Shown: in pieces, positions 47,708 to 63,972 of the stretch | Position numbering within the stretch: the first letter of the stretch is position 1 | Layout: each line of letters starts with the position of its first letter | Assembly: GCA_030068075.1 (NCBI GenBank) | Contig: CM057833.1 | Location: 50,221,087 to 50,285,086 of the forward strand | Direction of reading: 5' to 3' | Origin: Paguma larvata | Lineage: Eukaryota > Chordata > Mammalia > Carnivora > Viverridae | DNA length: 64,000 nt | Notes under the pieces: generated by a model | Told to the model about the DNA's origin: nothing | Databases searched by the model: none | The model's input: the letters and a program-made list of their open reading frames with translations, nothing else | Position numbers and translations under genes: made by a program

Positions 47708-47931
47708 TGGGAAAACCTGGGTGGCTCAGTCAGTTAAGCATCGGACTTTGACTCAGGTCATGATTTCATGGTTTGTGAGTTCAAGCCTTGCATCTGGCTC
47801 TGTGCTGACAGCTCAGAGCCTGGGGCCTGCTTCAGATTCTCTCTCTCTCTCTCTCTGCCCTTCCCCCACTCACGGTCTGTATATCTCCAAAATGAATAAA
47901 TGTTAAAAAAATTTAAAAAATATATGTGTAT
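47708..47931 (+). repeat. SINE, full type
   Basis: Head gggaaaacctgggtggctca; CT run near 47841-47858. Tandem with the copy before it. Confidence 0.88.
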
Positions 47932-47991
47932 TTTTTTAAAGAGTAAAAATACCATTACGGTGGGTTGCGTATTAGAAAAAATTGTATCACA

Positions 47992-48217
47992 GGGTGCCTG
48001 GGTGACTCAGTCGGTTAAGTGTCTGACCTTGGCTCAGGTCATGACCTAATGGTTCCTGAGTTTGAGCCCTACATTGGGCTCTGTGCTGACAGCTCAGAGT
48101 GTGAAGCCTGCCTCAGATTCTGTCTCGGTCTGTCTCTGCCCCTTCCCTGCTCACATTTGTCTCTCTCTCTCTCTCTCAAAAATAAATAAACATTAAAAAA
48201 ATTTAAAAAAAAGAAAA
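47992..48217 (+). repeat. SINE, full type
   Basis: Head agggtgcctgggtgactcag; CT run near 48162-48176, A-rich tail. Third + copy in 700 bases. Confidence 0.9.
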
Positions 48218-49466
48218 ATTATATCTTGAAGTTAATGATAACACTCTTCAATGTAATTTCATAATTCACATGGTAGCCAAATTTTTTCTGATAAAATATC
48301 TAACTGAGATTATATGGGACTTCATTAGGAAAATACATTTCAACATATAAATAACACTTGCACAACTTTTCAGATATATATAAAATATATAAGGCAGGAG
48401 GATTAACTAGTTGCTTTGTTTCTGCTAGTAGATTTTGAAGCTTTATTGGAAACATTTGAAAGCTACTTCTTCCATAAATTCCTCTCTTATTTATACATTT
48501 CCATAAGAATAGGGAGCAAGGTTGTTAGCCCTGTCATTCTTTCTTCCCAATCCGACCAGTGACTTTACCGTTAGTATATATCTTTACATGCTTCCACTTT
48601 ACTGTCTTTGCCTCTTTTACTTATCTCCAGAGGATCTCAAGGTTAAGAGTAAACAAAAAATAGTTTTGGTCTTATAGGAAGCAGAAAGCCAAATGAAATT
48701 TTATTGGTCAAAGTGGTTTTCCATTGCTAGATACATCCCATTAGTTTTGTGACTAATATACAGTTAGAACTACTATTGTGTACTTGCTGTGTGTCAGGCA
48801 GTGATTGAACAGCTTTACATATTTAACCTAATCATTCAACAACTCTGTGATGAGATAGAGACAATAAAGCTTTATGCCAGTGTGCCTAGAAGTGAGGTGA
48901 GTTTGGAAATAACACAATTGGTGCCTGCCTTCAGAGGGCACCAGAGAAGTGAGTCCTCTGGTCTCCACTGTTGGCCTGGCTGAGTTTCCCAGATTCAAGC
49001 TATCAAAAGGGGCTCAAACTAATCTGGAAATTCTTGGATTCACTCTGCCTCTTGGCTTCAAGTTTCAGCCAGATATAGGACCTCGGATGGTTCACATGGA
49101 TGTTGCTGCTGGAGTGGACAACTGCCACCAGATGGTACATACTGTAGTACCCTCTGCCCAGATCTCCCGGCTGTCCAGCGTGCCTTGATCATTGTATTAG
49201 CTCCCGTCTCTTCCATACAAACCAACATTTCACATGACTAACACTAAGTTAAACAGACCTTCTGAAGATGAACAATAGACTATTTAATGGGATTGAATAT
49301 TAATTTAAAAGGAAATTGTAATCCCAGAGTACAAGATTGTAACGCTAAGAAATTTTGACCCATTTGAAACAGGGTTATGAACACTGGTTATTTGTAGGTT
49401 ATGTAGTTTGGTCTCCATTACTGTAAATTATTCCCAGGACTGAGAAAATAGGTTGGATAGAAGAAA
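48218..49466. other. Unassigned, intron 3
   Basis: 48770-48870 resembles an ancient repeat. 48900-49190 is GC-richer with a 79-codon open frame (48949-49188) of unknown meaning. No other signal. Confidence 0.4.
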
Positions 49467-49486
49467 CTGCTTATAAAGTATATAAT

Positions 49487-49683
49487 GTTTATTTATTTTT
49501 GAGAGACATAGAGGCACAGCATGAACAGGGGAAGGGCAGAGAGAGGAGACACAGAATTGGAAGCAGGCTCCAGGCTCTGAGCCATCAGCGCAGAGCCCGA
49601 CGCGGGGCTCGAACTCACAGACCGCGAGATCATGACCTGAGCCGAAGTTGGCCACCCAACCGACTGAGCCACCCAGGCGCCCC
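49487..49683 (-). repeat. SINE, full type, very young-looking
   Basis: Body close to consensus ('cgacgcggggctcgaactca', 'gaccgcgagatcatgacctg'). Flanked by an exact 20-base copy CTGCTTATAAAGTATATAAT (49467-49486 and 49683-49702). Confidence 0.96.
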
Positions 49684-49981
49684 TGCTTATAAAGTATATA
49701 ATTAAGAAATCTGTTTATGTAAACTTAGTTTTCACTTCTTTAGTCATAGTAGTTCTATATAGTGCCTTCCCATTCTGGCCAACTGCAGGAGCCTATTAAT
49801 TTATGAATGTTAGACCTAGTTTTCTTCCCCAGTTCACAGAGTCCTACATACAATAGGCTCTTATAAGTTGGTTGAATTGTTTTCAATGTCTTTTTAAAAG
49901 TCTACCTGTTCCATGAGGTATTTCTTTTTCCATAAACCAAATCTTTGTGTATCCTTTGATACTGATTTTTAACTTTCTTTT

Positions 49982-50181
49982 ATTTTTAAAATTTAAATAT
50001 ATATTTATTTTGTGAGAGCACAGGTGGGGGAGGGGCAGAGAAAGGGGGACAGAGGATGTGAAGCGGGCTCTGTGCTGGCAGGCTGACATCAGTGAGCTGG
50101 ATGTGGGGCTCCAACTCACAAACCGTGAGATCATGACCTGAGCCAAAGTCAGATGCTCAACCAACTGAGCCATCAGGTGCC
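49982..50181 (-). repeat. SINE, full type
   Basis: 'gctggatgtggggctccaac'; ends ccatcaggtgccc. Confidence 0.86.
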
Positions 50182-50183
50182 CT

Positions 50184-50289
50184 GATTTTTTAACTTTTTA
50201 AAGCAATCTCTACACCCATGGTGGAGCTCAAACTTGGAACCCCAAGATCAGGAGTTGCATATTCCACTGACTGAGCCAGCCAGGTGCTC
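50184..50289 (-). repeat. SINE, short type
   Basis: 'aagcaatctctacacccatg'; ends gccagccaggtgctc. Confidence 0.8.
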
Positions 50290-51345
<1,056 letters not shown>

Positions 51346-51532
51346 TTTTTTTTTTTAATGTTTATTTTTATTTAGTTTGAGAGATAACATGAGGGGGCGG
51401 CAGAGAAAGAGAGAGAGAGAGAAAATCTCAAGCACAGGCTCTGCACTGTGCGGGACTCGATCTCATGAACTACGAGATCATGACCTGAGCCGAAATCAAG
51501 AGTAAGATAGTTAACTGAGCCACCCAGTGCCC
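51346..51532 (-). repeat. SINE, full type, diverged
   Basis: Flanks CAGTTTTACTCTTTT and CAGTTTTGCTCTTTA; ends ccacccagtgccccc. Confidence 0.87.
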
Positions 51533-52621
<1,089 letters not shown>

Positions 52622-52843
52622 TTCTTTTTTTTGTTTGTTTAATATTTGTTTATTTTTGAGAGAGAGAGAGAAGGGGAGGGGCAGAGAGAGAGAGAGAGGG
52701 AGACCAAGTCCCAAGCAGGATCTGTGCTGTCAGTGCAGAGCCTGACATGGGGCTCAAACTCACAAGTCATGAGACCATGACCTGAACGAACCAAAATCAA
52801 GAGTTGGACCGACGCTTAACCCACTGAACCACCCAGGTGACCC
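52622..52843 (-). repeat. SINE, full type
   Basis: Flanked by TCACCTTTTTC on both sides; GA tract near 52660. Confidence 0.9.
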
Positions 52844-54257
52844 TCACCTTTTTCCTAAAGTAAACTATTTGGTTATATCTTATACATTGTATTGCTGTGC
52901 ATTTTTGCTAAATTAAATAATCCATTCAACAGATACTTACTGAACATGTATTTTGTGTTTTTCTAAGACCTTGAAAGTAATAAGATTAGATTTCTTTAAA
53001 AGCTTTACATGATTTGGACTTTAATGCTCTGTCTTGGCCTTTTCCTTAATTAGTCTGAATTTAGTCGAAGTTTGTTCTCTTTATCATTCATCCACTCATG
53101 AAATCTGAGGACCAAGAGATAATCTATCTTGCCTATCTCTCCCTCTGCCATACCACTCTCCTTTCCCCACAGTGCTTTCATCCTCTTTGAACTGCATACT
53201 CACCAGAGGATTATTTAGCTTCTGAACTAATACCTGTATCTGGGAACTCACAACTTTTAGAAACAGTCTATTATATTTTCAGAGGGCCCCAGTCATTAAA
53301 CATTTCCTTTTTATGTCGAACCTCCACTTGTCACTTTAGGTTCTGTTTCCTTGGGCTACATAGAACAAGTATGATCCATTGTATACCTAACACCCTACAG
53401 ACATTTGAAGTCATCTCTTCTTCAGGTTAAATAGTCTTAGCTATGTTAGCTATTTCTTACATGGCCAGCTTGTTGAATGTGCTTATGGTTTGAGGCCTCT
53501 GGTTGTGCTCCTTTTATTATGTTCCATTTTGTCAATGTCATCTTAAATGTTGCATCTGGAGCTGAAAATAGATTGCATGCTTCTAAAACTGACAGTTTAC
53601 TGTTTTTTACCTTATTCTGTACACTATATTTAGTGTGGAACCAGAAAAAAATAGGCTCGTTGGATAGTTATGTTGTACTGTTGAAGAACTTAACATACTT
53701 GCATTTCTTTGTTCTTAAAGAACTGAACATTCCAAATTATGAATATTTTTTAACTGTGTTTTTCAGTTTCCTCCTTACCTGGGTCTGTCAAGTTCTTTAT
53801 GTGCATTAATTAGCAAAAGTTTATGTAGTTTTTATAAATATTAACATTTAAAAAGGAATCTTGTATGAATTGCCTCATTTGAGGTATACTTCACACCAGA
53901 AAATTTGGAGTCTACAGGTACTGGCAAAAAAATGTTTTCCTTTGTTTTGAGTATCCTTAATATTTAAGTCTAAGAGCAAAGAGGGAATTGATTTTGGATA
54001 CATCTAATTGATTTAATGTGTGGATTTATTAGAGAAAATTAAGAGACTCTTAATCATAGTTGTAGCACCATCACCACTGAAATTAGGCAGAGATGAAGGG
54101 AATGGACAGGACAAGCCGTGTTAAGACTGTCTAGAGTGGGTGAGAGCCTCCTGTGAACAGAATTCCCACTCAAGGTTAGAGGCAGGGAGAATGGCACTTC
54201 GTAGGTTATTGTAAATTCTGCCGGACCCATGTTAAAATGATTTGCTTGTTTTTTCAG
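52844..54257. other. Unassigned, intron 5 (rest)
   Basis: 1.4 kb without clear repeats. A 110-codon open frame at 53477-53809 shows no domain or homologue I recognise. Confidence 0.45.
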
Positions 54258-54340
54258 TATTTGTTGCTGACATGCTGATTTACATACCAGCAGTGGTTTT
54301 ATACTGTTGTTGTTTAAAAGAAATCTCAACTAAGAAAAAG
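54258..54340 (+). CDS. ALG6: ALG6 coding exon 6 (residues 116-143)
   Basis: The acceptor TTTGCTTGTTTTTTCAG ends at 54257. The exon encodes a membrane helix (about 117-134, [18 protein letters not shown]) followed by a basic cytosolic stretch KEISTKKK. Tyr131, where human has a reported Y131H variant, and the three-cysteine run 132-134 are present. The donor AAAAAG|GTAAGT at 54340/54341 ends the exon between codons. Reverse-strand reading across this exon is a shadow. Confidence 0.95.
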
Positions 54341-55919
<1,579 letters not shown>

Positions 55920-56620
55920 AGGTTTTAAAACAATATTTACTTTGAAATGTAACGCTCATACAGAAAAGTGCACTAAATGTAAATGTGTATCTCAGTGCAT
56001 TGACAAACCATTACCTGCGTCAAAAAATAGAATGTTGCCAGGATCCAAAGTCTGCATTTGTACAACTCCCAAGTACTTCTCTCTCCTCCTTTCCCAAAGA
56101 TAGCCACATACCTACTGCTAACACTAGAGTTTAGTTTTCCCCCTTTTCTGGACTTTATGTAAAAGACATAACACAATAGATATTCCTTTGTGTTTGGTGT
56201 TTTTGGTTCAACATTTTGTTTGTGAGTTGTTCATGTAGTTGTGTGTAGCTGTAGTTCGTTCACTTACATTGCTCTGTGTTCCATTGAATGAATACATATA
56301 ATTGTGTTACCGATAGACATTTGGATTGTTTTGGCTATGATGGTGTGCTGTAAAGGTCTCTTTGTACACATATAAATATGTTCATGAGAGAGATTGCAGA
56401 GTTATAGGGTATGCACACATTTAATTTTAGATATTCCTGAATGGTTTTTGAGTATGGTATGCCAGTTAACAGTCCCATTAGAAGTGGTGTGAGAGTTCCA
56501 TATGCTCATCTTCACCAGTTGTTGGTCATTTTCATTTTAACCATTCTGATGAATTTGTATCTCCTCTAATTAAAATCAAACTCTTGAAGCTTTTGGGATT
56601 ATGTAATTTTGTGGGGACAC
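55920..56620 (+). repeat. Old L1 3'-region fragment
   Basis: 'caggatccaaagtctgcatt', 'gttccattgaatgaatacat', 'ttaacagtcccattagaagt'. Confidence 0.55.
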
Positions 56621-56687
56621 ATTTTTTAACTACTGTGTATCCTCATTTATTAAATGGGGATAATAATTACCCTTACTTTGTATGTTT

Positions 56688-56698
56688 TTTAAAAATAT

Positions 56699-56729
<31 letters not shown>

Positions 56730-56838
56730 CTTATTTATTTATTTATGTAAGTAATCTACACCAAACATGGGGCTGGAACTCATGACCCTGATCTCATCAG
56801 GAGTTGCATGCTCTTCCGACTGAGCCAACCAGGCACCA
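56688..56838 (-). repeat. SINE, short type, with (TTTA)n tail
   Basis: About ten TTTA units with an interruption (56699-56746), then 'aagtaatctacaccaaacat'; ends gccaaccaggcacca. Confidence 0.85.
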
Positions 56839-57937
56839 CACTTTGTATACTTGTTTTGAGAATTAAATGGATTTTATTATTATAGCATTTAAAATGGTAC
56901 CTGGGAGATTCTAAGCTCTATATATTTATTACTATTATTATCTGTTGTTCTTGCTGCTGCTGCTACTGCTGCTCTTAACTATGTTTTTACTTTTTTGGGC
57001 TCTGAAATTTAACAGTGATTTGTTCAGGCATAGGTATTTGTCACAATTATTTAGATACTCTCTGCATCATTTATTTTGAAGACTTATGTTCTTGAGTTCT
57101 GGGAAGTTCTCATGTTTGAGATTTTCTCACTCTTTCTGGAGCTTATTAGACAGATGTTAGAGCTTTCATCTCCGTGTCGAGCATCTCTTTGTCTTTTGTC
57201 ATGGTTTAGAAGATTATCTTGACTTTATCTCTAATGCTTCTGTTAAATTTCTTTTGTTTTGTTAAACCTATCTTAAATATGATAAAATACTCTTTTTTCT
57301 ACTATTCTCTGAATTATGTCCATTCTTCTAGGGTCAGTTTTTTTCCCCTTTTCATTTTGGTTCTTTTTCTTGCCATAGATTTTTCTTAAATGTCTGTGTC
57401 ATCCTAGTGTATCTGTTCTTATTTAAGAATAAGGCAGAAAAGAAAGCATGTGAGCTCTTTGTATTTGGCCCACTATAGGGTAAGTGGGCAAGGAACTGGC
57501 CAGTACACTTTGGGATCCTTTAGTGTCAGAATGTGGAGGTTTGGCATAGTGGTGTTAACTTCTACACTAACTGCCCTCCTGTATTTAGTGTATATAGTTT
57601 ATTCCACTTCTTTGGAGAAATATTCCTTCTGTTGCCTGGGGGTGGGGGGTGGGGTAGTGGTGGTAAATATTTGGTTGCCAGATAATCTCTACACAGGAGT
57701 AAAATGGGATTTGACTTCTCCTTCTAGGCATTTTCAGTTAATCCTCTTGTTTTCTTTTCAACATGGTACTCAAGTGTGGTGTTTCCTGAGTTTTCTAGGG
57801 GCTTGCAGAGTGGATTGGCTTCTTTCTTGCTTGGTCCTCCTCTATGCATTTTCTAAGCTCTAGCTTCCTCTATCCTATTTTATTTGTTACTGCTTCTGTG
57901 TCCTTTCTGTCTTCTAGAAGTGTGTTGAAATCTTTTT
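56839..57937. other. Intron 7 middle, unassigned
   Basis: (CTG)n-like run at 56951-56974 and a G-rich run at 57639-57662. The 137-codon open frame at 57450-57863 has no recognised features. Confidence 0.45.
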
Positions 57938-58160
57938 TTTTTTAATTTTTTTTTATGTTTTTATTTATTTTTGAGAGAAGGAGAGACAAAGCATGAGTGG
58001 GGGAGGGTCAGAGGGAGACAGGGAGACACAGAATCCGAAGCAGGCTCCAGGCTCTGAGCTGTCAGCACAGAGCCCGACACGGGGCTTGAACTCACAGACT
58101 GTGAGATCATGACCTGAGCCGAAGTTGGACGCTTAACCAACTGAGCCACCCAGGCGCCCC
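57938..58160 (-). repeat. SINE, full type, low divergence
   Basis: 'cccgacacggggcttgaact'; ends ccacccaggcgcccc. Confidence 0.93.
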
Positions 58161-58725
58161 AGAAATCTTTATCTGTTGTAACCCATCTTCCTATTCTCTT
58201 TACAGCTGTGAATGTTTACTTTTAAAAATTCCCTATCACAAGAGGGTCTGGGGAAGGAGAGGAGGGCAAACATGAGTGCACAGCTACCATTTGAGCTGAA
58301 AAATCTAATTGTAATGTTGTTCTACTATAATAAGGTTATTAGTTTCTGATCAAGGACATATTTTAACTTATTGATGCATATTATAGAGGAGGATAGTGAT
58401 ATCAGTGTGTGTATGCTCTACTTCGGAGCATTGTTTTCTTGTCTAAATTTTGGTGTGTTATTATAGTAATAGTGTGAAATAGTCTAGCTGCAACAACACT
58501 ATGTGTTAACTACTTAGTGGTCTTTTAAATCTGAACAAATCCATTCTATTTAGCTGTCAATTTAATATATTTGAGGCCATTATATACAATTTCAAATTAG
58601 TTTGTCGCTTCAATACTTTCAGTTTTTGTTTAGAAATAGCTTTCATTGTATATATTATTTTAAAATTACATAAGAAATATGTTCTATAAAATGCACAATC
58701 TGTTTCTTTTAATTATTGACGTAAT
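58161..58725. other. Intron 7 end, unassigned
   Basis: No repeat before the U12 branch site. Confidence 0.5.
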
Positions 58726-59515
<790 letters not shown>

Positions 59516-59651
59516 GTTTGTATTGTTCATTAAGCTAGCTTGTACAGTTGTGGCTTCCTTCATTCTCTGCTGGCTGCCATTCTGTACAGAAAGGGAGCAA
59601 ACACTGCAAGTTCTAAGAAGACTCTTCCCAGTTGATCGTGGATTATTTGAG
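59516..59651 (+). CDS. ALG6: ALG6 coding exon 9 (residues 227-272)
   Basis: The acceptor TTTGTTTTTATTCTAG ends at 59515. The exon encodes a long membrane helix (about 228-248, [21 protein letters not shown]) and then the conserved [22 protein letters not shown]. It ends between codons at GAG|GTATGT. A SINE begins about 25 bases into the next intron. Confidence 0.96.
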
Positions 59652-59675
59652 GTATGTTTAAAAACTTTCTTCTTA

Positions 59676-59870
59676 GGACGCCTGTGTGGCTCAGCTGATT
59701 GAGCTCAGTTGGTTGAGCCCTACTCTTGATTTCGGCTCAGGTCATGATCTCACAGTTTGTGAGTTCAAGCCCTGTGTTGGGCTTGGCGCTACGCAGAGCC
59801 TGCTTGGGATTCTGTCTCTGTCCCTATCTCTCTGCTTCTCCTCTGCTTCATGTAGAAGACACACAAGGAA
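59676..59870 (+). repeat. SINE, full type, diverged, close to exon 9 donor
   Basis: Head aggacgcctgtgtggctcag with a repeated 'attgagctcagttggttgag' patch; starts 25 bases after the exon 9 donor. Confidence 0.85.
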
Positions 59871-60717
59871 TAGTAACTTCAGCTGCACTCCTTGCAGTCA
59901 TTCCTTGCCAGTTATTTAATCTAGTATATAATCTAGCTCAGCTAGTATTTTCTAGTACATTAAATGAATAGATAATATTTATGCCATCATGAAATCCATA
60001 ATTCATTTATACATTTTTATAATGAAATAGGATCCATAGTGGAAGACAGCACGAGAAGTTGCAACTCTGTAATTTTTTCGTTTATATTCTCTTTTTCGTC
60101 TTAGGAAATTATTTATTAAACTAATAATCATGTTTGCTTCAGCAAGATCTCATAACTCCTTATGTAATCTTCATCCATAGTAATTTTTAATGAGAATATT
60201 TCATTTCATTTCATTTAATGCTAGCTTAATCACTCTTGTTAAACTTTTATTACATGGATAATTTGATGATTTAGATTTAGTAATTAAATTAAACAAACCA
60301 TTTTTCTGAAACAAAAAGGCCTTTTAATAAAGTTAGACAGAGACAACTATTTAGAGATAATTTGCTTTTGATAAACATTTCTTTTAAAAAGAATTAGAAA
60401 AGTGTATCTTTCTAATTTTTGAATATATAAATTGCTCTAGATTATCTGTCTTTCCATGGATCTATAGGAGGATGGAACCACTATTCTGAAAGAAACAAAG
60501 AAAGCGTTTGGTGTTGTGATGGAACAGGAATGTGTGACTTGTATGTTGATGGGGACACTGCTGCTACTGCTACTGCTAATCACAAATAATTGCTATTATT
60601 GTCACCACTCTTACTAGGTGCCACATACTTTACATGTGGTTTTATTTGATTCTTATAATAGCTCTGACTGCAGTAGCTCTTGTATCTGCTTTATAGATTA
60701 GAAACCTGAGGTCAGAT
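59871..60717. other. Intron 9, mostly unassigned
   Basis: CTG/CTA-like run at 60557-60577; 60600-60717 resembles an ancient repeat that continues after the next SINE. Confidence 0.45.
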
Positions 60718-60929
60718 GAGGTGCCTGGGTGGCTCAGTTGGTTAAGTGTCCGACTTTGGCTCAGTTCATGATCTTGCGGTTCAAGAGTTTGAGCCCCACG
60801 TCGGGCTCTGTACTGACAGCTCAGAGCCTGGAGCCTGCTTCAGATTCTGTGTCTCCTTCTCTCTCTGCCTCTCCCCTGCTCGCTCTCTCTCTGTCTCTGA
60901 AAAATAAAGATTAAAAATAATTTAGAAAA
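60718..60929 (+). repeat. SINE, full type
   Basis: Flanked by GAGGTCAGA on both sides; 'tgagccccacgtcgggctct'. Confidence 0.92.
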
Positions 60930-61801
60930 CCGAGGTCAGAAATTCATGTAGCTTGTACATGGCAGAGCTATGGCTTGAATTTTGAAAATTGTGTTCCTAA
61001 CTTCTTTATATTTCCTCTAACCTTAAAACCTATTAAAGAAAAATTTAATTCTCCATCTAAGCTGCTTGGTTATTTGCCTTGCTTTCCATTTTCAGAAATA
61101 GTGTTTATCATGATAATTATAAAAATGAATATCATGCACGTTTGATGGTGTTGCTGGTTGAAGAGTATTTTCTTTGAGCTGACAGAGGAAGGAGGATGGT
61201 ATGGTTGTCAGTGATGGTTACTTTCTCGATGTAAGCTGATGCTTACACAGCTGTGAGTTAAGCAGCTGTGTAGAGGACGGGTTTCATGAGCAGAGAGCTG
61301 TAGTTACAAATTTAATTTGGAAAGTGATCCTACCACAACTGCTAATGTCTTTAAATGCCTTGATTTATTAGCAATTAACTCTTGTCATTGTTAGTCACTA
61401 GTAGGTTATACTTGAGATAATTTCAGGTATGTGATAAAATGGGTCAAAAGTGTATGTTCTATAAATTAGGAAAAAAATAAGATTTCCTAGAAAAATTTCC
61501 AAAGATGAATAACTTCAGTATTTAGGGCTAGTGTGCTATTGTTTGGAAAATAATAAGCATTCTTGGGAATGTCTAGATTATGGTTGGCTAGTGATGTAGG
61601 TCAGTTCGCATTGCAAAACATGAAAAGTATGTGTGTGTGTGTGTCCGCGTGTGTTCCATGGAGAGTTTAATTAATTTATTTACAAAATTGTGAACAAGAG
61701 CGTCATGTCTCAAACGTTTAGCCATTAGGGGCTGTACTTGGTAGAGTTTAATATTTCTTTAAATTATATCAGAATGTAAAACTTAACAAATCTCTTTTCA
61801 G
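60930..61801. other. Intron 9 end, unassigned
   Basis: Short (GT)n at 61629-61643; otherwise unremarkable. Confidence 0.5.
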
Positions 61802-61887
61802 GATAAAGTAGCCAATATTTGGTGCAGCTTCAGTATCTTTCTGAAGATCAAGGATATTTTGCCACATCACTTCCAGATGATAATCAG
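61802..61887 (+). CDS. ALG6: ALG6 coding exon 10 (residues 273-300, part of 301)
   Basis: The acceptor AATCTCTTTTCAG ends at 61801. The product [20 protein letters not shown] then PHHFQMII matches the human block [10 protein letters not shown] and its continuation, with conservative changes. The donor ATCAG|GTAAGA leaves two bases of a Ser codon (phase 2). A young-looking reverse SINE is inserted within about 45 bases of this donor. Confidence 0.95.
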
Positions 61888-61932
61888 GTAAGAGATACAA
61901 AGTTTGTATATAATGTTATATAAGCCCTTTTT

Positions 61933-62143
61933 TTTTTTAATGTTTTTATTTATTTTTGAGAGCAGGAGAGACAAAGCATGAGTGGGGGAGGGGCAGAGAG
62001 AGAGAAGGAGACACAGAATGAAGCAGGTTTCAGGCTCTGAGCTGTCAGCATAGAGCCCGACACGGGGCTCGAACTCACAGACTGTGAGATCATGACCTGA
62101 GCCGAAATCGGACGCTTGACCGATTGAGCCACCCAGGCGCCCC
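61933..62143 (-). repeat. SINE, full type, exact 16-bp target duplication
   Basis: TATATAAGCCCTTTTT at 61917-61932 and 62144-62159. Near-consensus; sits about 45 bases after the exon 10 donor. Confidence 0.95.
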
Positions 62144-62159
62144 TATATAAGCCCTTTTT

Positions 62160-62593
62160 AAAGGCGTTATGGTAATACTCATTTATCTGACATCATTAGG
62201 GAATGAGATGTTTTTCATTAGTGAATTTTCCACATACCATAAGCCTGTCCCTCTATAAAACAAAACTTTTATTTGAAATATGTGATAATTTTTCTGGATT
62301 GTTACCTATCCCCTCCCCCTTAAACAAAGTCTACTAAATAAGATTAAACATGATCTTGAAGAGTCATGATTTTCAGTGGTGTATCAACCCTGGTTCAACC
62401 AGAGAAGAATCAGTAGGAGGTGTGTAGGTGTGTGTGAATTTATTACAAGGATTTGGTTTATACAGTTGTGGGGTCTGACTGAAGAGTGTGGAAGTCCACA
62501 GGCAGGCACTCAGGAAGGAATAAAGGGAAGAAAGAGCAATTCAAACTCAATTGCTCTTTGGAATCTGAGTTTAGGGAAAGGCCTAAGCCCTCT
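62160..62593. other. Intron 10, unassigned
   Basis: 62395-62530 weakly resembles an LTR end ('gaatttattacaaggatttg'); not assigned. Confidence 0.4.
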
Positions 62594-62823
62594 TTTTTCC
62601 TTTAGTGTTTATTTATTTATTTATTTTTGAGAGGAGAGAGAGGGAGAGAGAGAGGACAAGCAGGGGAGGGTTAGAGAGACAGAGCGAGACACAGAATCTG
62701 AAGCAGGCTTCAGGCTCTGAGCTGTCAGCACAGAGCTGGATGTGGGGCTTGAACCCACCAACTGTGAGATCATGACCTGAGCTGAAGTCGGATGCTTAAC
62801 CGACCGAGCCACCCAGGCGCCCC
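62594..62823 (-). repeat. SINE, full type
   Basis: Flanked by GGCCTAAGCC; ends ccacccaggcgcccc. Confidence 0.92.
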
Positions 62824-62852
62824 AGGCCTAAGCCATCATTTAAAAGTTTTCC

Positions 62853-63056
62853 AGGGGCACCTGGGTGGCTCAATAGGTCAAGTATCTGACTCTTGATTTC
62901 AGCTCAGGTCATGATCTCACAATTGTGAGATCAAGCCCCATGTGGGGCTCCATAGTAAGTGTGAAGCCTGCTTGGGATTCTCTCTCCCTCTCTCTCTGCC
63001 CCTTCCCTGCTCTCTCTCCTTCTCTAAATAAATAAATAAACATTAAAAAAATTAAT
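62853..63056 (+). repeat. SINE, full type
   Basis: Flanks AAAAGTTTTCCA and AAAAGTCTTCCA; 'gtgagatcaagccccatgtg'. Confidence 0.92.
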
Positions 63057-63069
63057 AAAAGTCTTCCAA

Positions 63070-63972
63070 CTGATTAAGTCATGCCACTCAAGAATCTTCC
63101 TTTTAAAATCAACTGAATAGGGATTTTCATTACATCTACAAAATCTCTTCCCAGCAGCACCAGGGTTAGTGTTTGCATAACTGGGAGAATGTGTGTGTGT
63201 GCACGCCGCAGAATGGGTGCCGCCTCCCTCTGTCCTCCAGTTTTTTTCAGAATATCCTGTGTAGCCCACTGTAGGGGGAAGCATACTAGAGAGAGAATTC
63301 AGGGATCCATGGTCCAGCTAATCTGAGTTGACACACCACAAAGCCACCAACGGTGGGAAAATCAGTTATTGTACTGTGTTATAGTACTTGTCTTCAGGGC
63401 TTGCAAAAGCTGTTTGCCGTGGGACTGAATGGCTGCAGATGGCTCTGCTTGAGTTCCTTTTCCTCCTTGCTCATCAGCCATCACTAGAGAAGCTTTGGCA
63501 GCTGCCCACTCCCTTTCTAACTTGTTCTTCTGGTTTATCATGGGCTTGAAAATCAGGTAATTAACTTTTGTGAGAAGAGGGCCGGAGAGAGATTCTCTTG
63601 CGAGTAAATGTTATGCTTGTTTGTATTGTATATTGTCCCTTTATACATGGTTGTGTTTTCTTATTTTGAATGTTTGATAATTGACTTCTAGCTATCTGTT
63701 TTTGTATCTTTTCCGTATATAACATAAGCTTTGTAATGTTGTTTTCTGTAGTGTATAATCATGTATATATTCAAGTGTGTAAATATCTCAATGCATGGAT
63801 TTTACTTAAATGTTATTTGGTCTTAAATTTAAATTTTAATAAATAAAAATAAACTTTAATTTTAAATCAACTTAAGTTGATAAGTAACGTGATCCTTATA
63901 TTAAAAAAATATTTCCTTGTTTTAATTAGTGCTACCAAGCAAACAAATGTTTTACTTTTATTCATTTTTTAG
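63070..63972. other. Intron 10 end, unassigned
   Basis: Short (GT)n at 63189-63202; no clear repeat; ends at the exon 11 acceptor. Confidence 0.5.

Noticed and set aside
54054..54329. 91-codon reverse frame over exon 6
   Set aside because: Antisense shadow of the exon.
57450..57863. 137-codon open frame in intron 7
   Set aside because: No recognisable domain and no codon pattern; likely chance, though it is the longest repeat-free frame in the introns.
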